Source: Chrysogorgia sp. JL179-B06
Taxonomy: Eukaryota; Cnidaria; Anthozoa; Scleralcyonacea; Chrysogorgiidae
Length of the DNA stretch: 64,000 bases
Assembly (NCBI GenBank): GCA_035772405.1
Contig: JAYKKM010000007.1
Span: 213,852 to 277,851, forward strand
Reading direction: 5' to 3'
The position numbers and the translations under genes were made by a program. A model generated the notes under the pieces. It was not told where the DNA came from. It made no database searches and saw only the letters and a program-made list of their open reading frames with translations. Below are positions 50,448-64,000 of the stretch, piece by piece; the first letter of the stretch is position 1; every line of letters starts with the position of its first letter.

Positions 50448-51002
50448 TTTTTCTTTCGTGGATACAATCCAGTGAAAAAGATATGGAAATTAGGATCGGT
50501 CAAGCCTGGAGTGCACTGAACAAAATGGATAAAGTCTGGATACCGAACCTCGAGAACCACCTCAAAGTGAACTTTTTCCGAGCCACAGTCGAAAGTGTAC
50601 TGTTATACGGGGCTGAAAGCTGGACTTTGACAAAGAAAATGAGTGATAGATTGGATGGTACATATACAAGGATGCTCAGGGCTGTACTTGGAGTATCTTG
50701 GAAAGACCACAAAACAAACAAAGAGTTGTACGGAAAGCTGCAAAGAGTATCGGATTCACTGCGTATCAGAAGACTTAGATTCATTGGACACAGTTGGAGA
50801 AATGAGCAAGGTAGTTCTCTGGGAGCCAAAGCATGGCAAAAGGAAACAAGGAAGACCAGCAACAACATATGTAGACCAATTAAGAAACGATACTGGTTTG
50901 TCGACGGAAGAACTGAAGGTAGTCATGGATGATAGAGAAGAATGGAGGAAGATAGTTAATGAAGCTCGAGTTCGCTCGAACTAAGTCAAGTCAAGTCAAG
51001 TC
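50448..51002 (+). mobile_element. 5'-truncated RTE-type retrotransposon fragment with tail and target duplication
   Basis: Encodes the C-terminal part of an endonuclease-reverse transcriptase. It ends in an (AAGTC)n tail at 50,984-51,002, typical of RTE elements that finish in a short tandem repeat. The 10-bp direct repeat AAAATGTGTT flanks it (50,438-50,447 and 51,003-51,012), as expected for target-primed insertion. Nearly all of the polymerase is missing, so this is a dead 5'-truncated copy. Confidence 0.88.
50455..50984 (+). pseudogene. C-terminal region of RTE-type endonuclease-reverse transcriptase
   Basis: Readable as QSSEKDMEIRIGQAWSALNK, then FFRATVESVLLYGAESWTLT, RLDGTYTRMLRAVLGVSW and LRIRRLRFIGH, the well-known post-RT region of RTE/BovB-like elements. 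At about 50,805 a frameshift moves the remainder (LWEPKHGKRKQGRPATTYV to the stop at 50,982-50,984) into the next frame. The two readable pieces join in family order. No catalytic polymerase motif is present in the fragment. Confidence 0.88.
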
Positions 51003-51012
51003 AAAATGTGTT

Positions 51013-51514
51013 ATAAGTATTTTCATAGCTCCAAACTACTATATTCCGAGTAGCTAAGTCATATAGTTCAACATAAAAAAGTACTTTTTTGTCCCCAACG
51101 TTCTTTAACAATTAGAATTGTCATCAAGAACATGCAGTGAACAAAAGCTGTCCTAACTGAAGTCCTAAACATCAAAACGCCTTTGAAATTGCGAAATGGA
51201 TCTTCAACACTGCGCTCTCAAGTTCATGTTATCATTGAACTAAATTTTATCCCGACGCAAATCTCGCGCGCGCGCAGTCGAAATCACGAACTCGCTTTTT
51301 CTTCTATATGCTAATAAATAAATAGATAAATTAATTAATAAATTGATTAGAACTATAAATACTTTATGGTTTCTTTAAAGTTATATATATCTCTGTTCAT
51401 TATTGAATTATGAATTTTGGAAAGACCGCCTACAGATTCGTTTTGTCAAATAGAAAGGTTTCAAGAAAAGCCGCACAGACCTTAGCTAACCACATAGACA
51501 TAGTTCGACCTCTA
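51013..51514. other. Non-coding spacer
   Basis: No gene or array seen. Contains GCGCGCGCG near 51,268 and an ATAAATAA-rich segment near 51,313-51,345. The last five bases (CTCTA, 51,510-51,514) are a candidate target duplication for the next element. Confidence 0.5.
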
Positions 51515-51604
51515 CAGACTGTCCAAAATTAAATGGGGCGGTAACGTAATTGCGTTACCGCCAGATTTCGTTTTCACACATACAGATGGGATTTAAAACA
51601 CTGG

Positions 51605-52120
51605 GCGAGACACAGGGACCCCAACTCTGACGCCTGTGATGTGTTTCTCTCTTTTATTCTATATTATGGAAATTCTGATGTTTTATATTTAATATTGAAA
51701 GAAAGCGATGCTTATGATACCGCGGCGCTTATGTGAATAGTGCACGGCTGCACGCGCGGTATGGCGGTAATTTGAAACTCGAAACAGCTCTCACTGGTGC
51801 TACGTGAATACGCGTGACGATCACTGAAAGCTGAGACGACAATTGCACGCGCAGTAACAGCTGTCACTGGATGCCACGTGAATACGCGTGCCCCGATCGT
51901 CACGCGTATTCACGTGGCACCCAGTGACAAGCTGTTTTGAGTTTCAAATTACCGCCATACCGCGGGTGCAGCCGTGCACTATTCACATAAGCGCCGCGGT
52001 ATCATAAGCATCGCTTTCTTTCAATATTAAATATGAAACATCAGAATTTCCATAATACAGAATAAAATAAAGAAACAGAGAAACACATCACAGGAGTCAG
52101 AGTTGGGCTCCCTGTGGGCG
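51605..52120. repeat. Long foldback nested in the 1.1-kb element
   Basis: Arms of about 190 bp mirror each other: ACAGGGACCCCAACTCTGAC on the left against GTCAGAGTTGGGCTCCCTGT on the right, and GATGCTTATGATACCGCGGC against GCCGCGGTATCATAAGCATC. The core repeats CACGTGAATACGCGTG and its complement. GC-rich inside, AT-rich outside. Could be an independent foldback element inserted in the larger one. Confidence 0.85.
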
Positions 52121-52165
52121 AGAGTCGATGAGAGTTCGCAGGCGAGAGTTTGCATGAGTTTTTCC

Positions 52166-52290
52166 TAAACTATCATTGCATGGTCAAACGAGCAATGAGA
52201 GTTGCATGAGAGTTGATGAGAGATGGCGGTCAAACGCTAGCGTGAGTTTCAACTTCATCAACTCTCATCCACGTTTGACCAGGCCTTTAG
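52166..52290. repeat. Small inverted-repeat element (TGGTCAAACG)
   Basis: TGGTCAAACG on the left pairs with CGTTTGACCA on the right, with CCTAAA/TTTAGG at the ends and GAGTTGATGAGAG/ACTTCATCAACTCTCATC inside. Probably a short MITE; boundaries are approximate. Confidence 0.55.
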
Positions 52291-52899
52291 GTCTATTTAA
52301 TGTTATAACATTCTTCAACAACTTATTTGATTGCCGGAATAATTTTTATGATTTATTTTAATTTTCTTGCTTTTAATCAAATGAAAGTCTTACTTTTGGC
52401 TACATAAAACAAGAACAAACGACCATTTACATAAAGAAATTAGGACGTTCTGGCGAAATAAGAACCATTGAAATAATTACAAAAATGTCTCGAGGAAAGA
52501 CATCACGAAAAAAGGACATCACGAAAAAAGTTTATATTCACATTTTTTTGGTTCTTGGATAACGATATTTCCTTCTGGGGTAACGCGATATCGTTTACCC
52601 TATGTTTGCGTTTCGTTACCGCAATTTTGGACAGCCTGCTCTATGCAGATAGCTAAAACTGAAAGGACTGGATATGCATTTTAAGGATTTTATAATTCTC
52701 CACGTGCAGGGTCATATATAAACTATATTTGAGCTGAAGTTGTGCTAAGGGTTGACTATACCTTCCATCCAAACTTGTGCGTTAAGGATTTAGCTTTTCG
52801 TTTGATGGTCTCGCTATATAGCTTCGCGGATGTTATATCTGTAATTGTTGTCAGTTTATAAAGGAATTGACACTGCTCCAGAAGAATGAACAAAAAACG

Positions 52900-52968
52900 C
52901 ACATGTGTTTGGCGAAATATTGATAATAGCGCGATTGGTTGTGGGAATATTTCGCCAAACACAAGTAC
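52900..52968. repeat. Hairpin
   Basis: TGTGTTTGGCGAAATATT pairs with AATATTTCGCCAAACACA across a loop of about 28 bp. Function unknown; perhaps the core of a foldback element. Confidence 0.75.
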
Positions 52969-52981
52969 GATGTTTCTTTGA

Positions 52982-53428
52982 AGTGCCTATGCAATGAAAA
53001 TTAAGTTTGTTTTATTTAAGTGAACTCCGAAAATGATTAGGAATGGTAATTTAGAGCTCTTTCATATCTCACATCGTTCTTGAGATATTTAGACTTATGT
53101 GATATGCAAATGAGATAACTATATAACGTCAAGATTTTCTACATTTTTAGAAAATCAAGTATATCTTTGAGACTACTCAACGAAATCACTTGAAACTTTG
53201 CACAGCACAACACGTCGTGACACCTAACATTATTACATTGGAATAGCGATGCCAAATTGATTTTCTATTTCTAATTACTTAATTTTTTTAAAAATGTAGA
53301 AACATCTTGACGTCATATTTGCGGTCTCAAGAACGACGTGAGATATGAAAGCGATCTAAATTACCATTCCTCGTTATTTTAGGAATCCATTTAAATAAGA
53401 CAAACCTAATTTTCATTTCATACACACT
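52982..53428. mobile_element. Foldback element with TTAA-type ends (copy C)
   Basis: Begins AGTGCCTATGCAATGAAAAT and ends in the diverged complement ATTTTCATTTCATACACACT. Right flank is TTAA (53,429-53,432); left flank is TTGA (52,978-52,981), one substitution away. The arms share ATTAGGAATGGTAATTTAGA/TCTAAATTACCATTCC. Same family signature as copies A, B and D. Confidence 0.82.
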
Positions 53429-53575
53429 TTAATTCTTCGAGAACAAGTGTTGTTTTCTATTATCACCAATATACAAGGCCAAACGTCAAACCACCCTCTT
53501 GAAGACACTTGTAAGCGGAGGGTCGATGACAAACTAGTCGGGCCAAAAATATCATTGATCTCATAATGAACTGCA

Positions 53576-54170
53576 GTCCAGTCAATCTACTATATGTGTA
53601 ATCTATCTATTGATACATTCGGAAATAACATATCAAAAGTTTAAAAAATCAAGTTTTTCTTACAATTTACCTACAAAAGCACTATTCTTTAAAAAAGTGA
53701 AATTTCATAATCACGTTTAGCAAATATTGCCCATGTCTTTAGAAAGTTCTCAAAAAGCTTTATGAAGGACATTTGAGCCCATTTTGAGTTATTCGCTCAA
53801 GAAAAGTGGAAAATGGCACAAAATTCTGTTTTTTAGCAGGTTTATTACCTTACGTAACTAAAAATGGGCGTGGAAAATTGTACTACCAGCATAAATGTCC
53901 TTCATATGGTTTTTTTGAGAACTCTCTAACGACATAGGTAATATTTGGTAAAAGTGAACTTGAAATTTCACTTTTTTAAACGATAGTGCTTTTGTAGTTA
54001 AATTGTAAGAAAAACCGGATTTTCTGAACTTTCCACAAGATTGATTTCTAGGGACTTTTGGTATGTGATTTCTGAATGTATCAAGGTACTGAGAAAGCTA
54101 AAACCATTTCTGTTGCAACAATTTGTTTGAAGTTCAACTTTTACTTCAGGTAGATTGATTGGACTAATAA
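53576..54170. mobile_element. Foldback element with GTCCARTCAATCTAC ends
   Basis: Outer ends GTCCAGTCAATCTAC and the complement of GTCCAATCAATCTAC; inner arms also pair (TTGATACATTC, AAGTTTTTCTTACAATTTA with its mirror, AAAGCACTAT with ATAGTGCTTT, TATGAAGGACATTT with AAATGTCCTTCATA). About 595 bp and non-coding. No clear target duplication. Confidence 0.8.
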
Positions 54171-54975
54171 TTATTTGTCCCTATATATTAGTGATAATAA
54201 TAATAACACGAGTTTTATCGGGTCATATTGTTTATTTGTAGCCCTTGTCGTAAACATTTGTGCCTTCGCTCCGCTCGGGAGCATGGAGCAAGTGTTACTA
54301 CACGGGCCACAAATAAGCAATACACCCTCCAAAATTCATGTAATTGCTTTATGAATAACATTTCAAACAATTTTACACATTACTAAATTTTACTGCGAAA
54401 GCGAAAAGCTGTTATTTGTGAGTATCACACGCAAGCAAATACATTGCCATGACGAGCAAATACGTTACCCGAACAAGCAAATACCAATCGCCATAGTTAC
54501 CAGAGACAAGGTAGGTTTCATGATGACCGCAATTCCGACAACGAATTGTCTTTAAAAATACCGTTAATAATACTAATCCTAATACTAACGGTCCAACACT
54601 AACATTAATAACGTTTCTAAAATAACCGGAAGTAAATGAGCGAGTATACGCTATCTGATTGGTTACTGAGCTCAAAAACCGTGCATTATAACTCAATAAA
54701 ACATAAGCTGACGTGATTCCTCGCGTAGATTTTGTCGTTTTTGACGGATTTTAAGTAGTTTAAATCACAAAAGAAAGTCAAAGAATAGCTGGATACAAAG
54801 CTAATCAAGGTACTAACACAACAGAATCTTTTAACTGCAACGTTGAGTACATTTTCATCGCTAAAATCGCCAACGTGTTTTCATCATAGACTTCCTAGTA
54901 ACGCACATAGCAACGTCATTTATAACAGGTAAATCTACATTTTTCATGGCTTTATTGTTCATTTAATGGCCGTTC
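54171..54975. other. Non-coding, with a hairpin at 54,228-54,326
   Basis: The hairpin pairs TTGTTTATTTGTAGCCC with GGGCCACAAATAAGCAA around a GC-richer core. The rest shows no gene or array; an open frame on the minus strand at 54,412-54,696 has no family resemblance I can name. Confidence 0.55.
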
Positions 54976-55139
54976 TTTTATAAAAGAAATAAAAAACTTT
55001 GTCTTGTGTGATTATCGAGTTATAATGGCACTCGAGAAGCTAGTAAAACACTCGGCTATCGCCTCGTGTTTTACACACATCTCTCGTGCCATTATAACTC
55101 GATAATCACACGCGACACGTTTTTTATTTCTTAAATAAA
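54976..55139. repeat. Near-perfect foldback hairpin
   Basis: Arms of about 50 bp: TGATTATCGAGTTATAATGG on the left and CCATTATAACTCGATAATCA on the right, extended by AAGAAATAAAAAAC and GTTTTTTATTTCTT. The centre repeats AAAACACTCGGC/GCCTCGTGTTTT. Possibly a MITE. Confidence 0.85.
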
Positions 55140-55997
55140 GTCAGTGTAATGTATTTGCTCGTCACGTAAATGTAATTGCGCTCCTTATATCAAACACCTA
55201 TTTGTGATACTTAGGGGGGAAATAAGTTAAATAATGATGTCATTAGCCACCAATCAAGACACTCTCGTACCCAGGGCATTTTGTCTCCATGGTTGAAGGG
55301 GAAAATGGCCCTAGGATCGGCCTGTCGATTCTATAATTATTCAGCTGGAATATATTAATATTTCAATCTTCGTCTGTGCCGTAAGCAAAAACGTGACGCC
55401 TGATCTCTCTCTTTCTCAAGCATGGCTTATTAGTTAAGCGCTGGTCATGAGTATGTTCACATACCGATAATACATCCTTTGAAGTGAAACCCTTAATATA
55501 TCCTTAATTAATTAAACCAGCACATACGAAATTTGGACATACGAGATATTAGGATGTCGACGACCATTGGATCGTGAAAGGCAAAAGCATGGTGGTATTC
55601 CTGGTTTTTTTTTACCAGGAGATGAAAGCTAAACCTCTCCACCACAATCTACAATCCCATTGGGCTAGGCATATACTGTATGATGAGACGGTCAATTTGA
55701 TAAACTGGTGACGAGTATCCCATATCGCCTTTTGGTCTATGTCCATTTGTTCTTCAATAGATAAGCATGTTTTGTCAGTTGCATATTTTGTCTTTATCAC
55801 AAATGCTCTCGTAGCTGGCATTCCCTTTGGGGAGCCATTGAAGTAGTTTCGCCTTTCATTCATTGGCTCCGCTTTAATATCGGCAAACAGAAGGTTCGTT
55901 TCACCGAAAATTCCTGCAGCGGTTCATTCAGGTCATTCGATTTAAAATAGACTTCATTTTATAAATTTTCTCATTACCTCCGTGTTTCTTCGACTGA
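55140..55997. other. Intergenic or 3' UTR region downstream of Cav2
   Basis: Lies just past the Cav2 stop codon on the minus strand, so part of it is probably 3' UTR. A minus-strand ATTAAA at about 55,874-55,879 could be a weak polyadenylation signal. An 83-codon open frame (55,612-55,863, minus) shows no motif that I recognise. No array or element is seen. Confidence 0.45.
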
Positions 55998-63874
<7,877 letters not shown>

Positions 63875-64000
63875 CTAAAGCAAATAGGAAAAAGAACCAA
63901 TTGCAAAGCAGCGATTTTGGATGCGGGTGAGGCTATTCACAAATCGTTGCAAAGCATTCGTAAATGTAGGTAAATCAAGAAGATGGCTCCGTGTGGTTGG

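Larger units (their letters stand above)
51515..52638. mobile_element. 1.1-kb terminal-inverted-repeat element, candidate 5-bp duplication
   Basis: The left end CAGACTGTCCAAAATT matches the complement of the right end (CAGGCTGTCCAAAATT), followed on both sides by GGTAACG. CTCTA lies immediately outside both ends (51,510-51,514 and 52,639-52,643). Next to the left end GGCGGTAACG/CGTTACCGCC forms its own palindrome. There is no transposase frame, so it is non-autonomous. The superfamily is not clear to me. Confidence 0.75.

Noticed and set aside
55612..55863. 83-codon frame on the minus strand just past the Cav2 stop
   Set aside because: No family motif, no supported splice sites, and a DDWC stop precedes it; more likely 3' UTR or intergenic.

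Overview
The window is animal nuclear DNA. Its only recognisable host gene is the C-terminal part of a voltage-gated calcium channel alpha-1 subunit of the Cav2 type, split into small exons with GT-AG introns. The mobile elements (APE-type non-LTR retrotransposons, an RTE-type fragment, TTAA-flanked foldback MITEs, hammerhead-like Penelope motifs) fit a marine invertebrate. A cnidarian such as a coral or sea anemone is my best guess, but it is an inference. There are no bacterial operons, rRNA or tRNA genes that I can see.

Layout. From 1 to about 37.3 kb lies one satellite of 184-bp AT-rich monomers in head-to-tail order, about 95 copies before and 91 after an interruption. It runs off the left edge. 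The interruption (17.7-20.1 kb) is a broken non-LTR retrotransposon fragment lacking both ends, with decayed satellite on each side. From 37.3 to 40.2 kb is plain non-coding DNA with one 145-bp duplicated segment. From 40.2 to 49.2 kb is a run of unrelated minisatellites (units of 22, 18, 20, 17 and 18 bp). The 17-bp array is about 3 kb long and switches orientation part-way. Foldback elements and MITEs sit in and between these arrays.

From 49.2 to 56 kb there is a 5'-truncated RTE-type fragment with a 10-bp target duplication, a 1.1-kb terminal-inverted-repeat element with a candidate 5-bp target duplication, and several foldbacks. From 56.0 to 63.9 kb, on the minus strand, lie eight exons of the Cav2 gene. 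They cover the domain IV pore, segment IVS6, the EF-hand-like region, the start of the pre-IQ region and a tail ending in the PDZ ligand DDWC. The introns are full of repeats: 34-bp and 19-bp minisatellites, TTAA-flanked foldbacks, a nested retroelement insertion, two hammerhead-like motifs and a non-LTR 3' fragment.

The eight exons splice in phase except at one place: the exon or exons carrying the conserved GKFYATFLIQ/IQ segment are not visible between 58.05 and 59.12 kb, and the phases on either side confirm that something is missing. The most unusual features are the TTAA foldback family, the reversing minisatellite with a Harbinger-like MITE and a garbled second copy, and the minisatellite that directly abuts a Cav2 splice acceptor.
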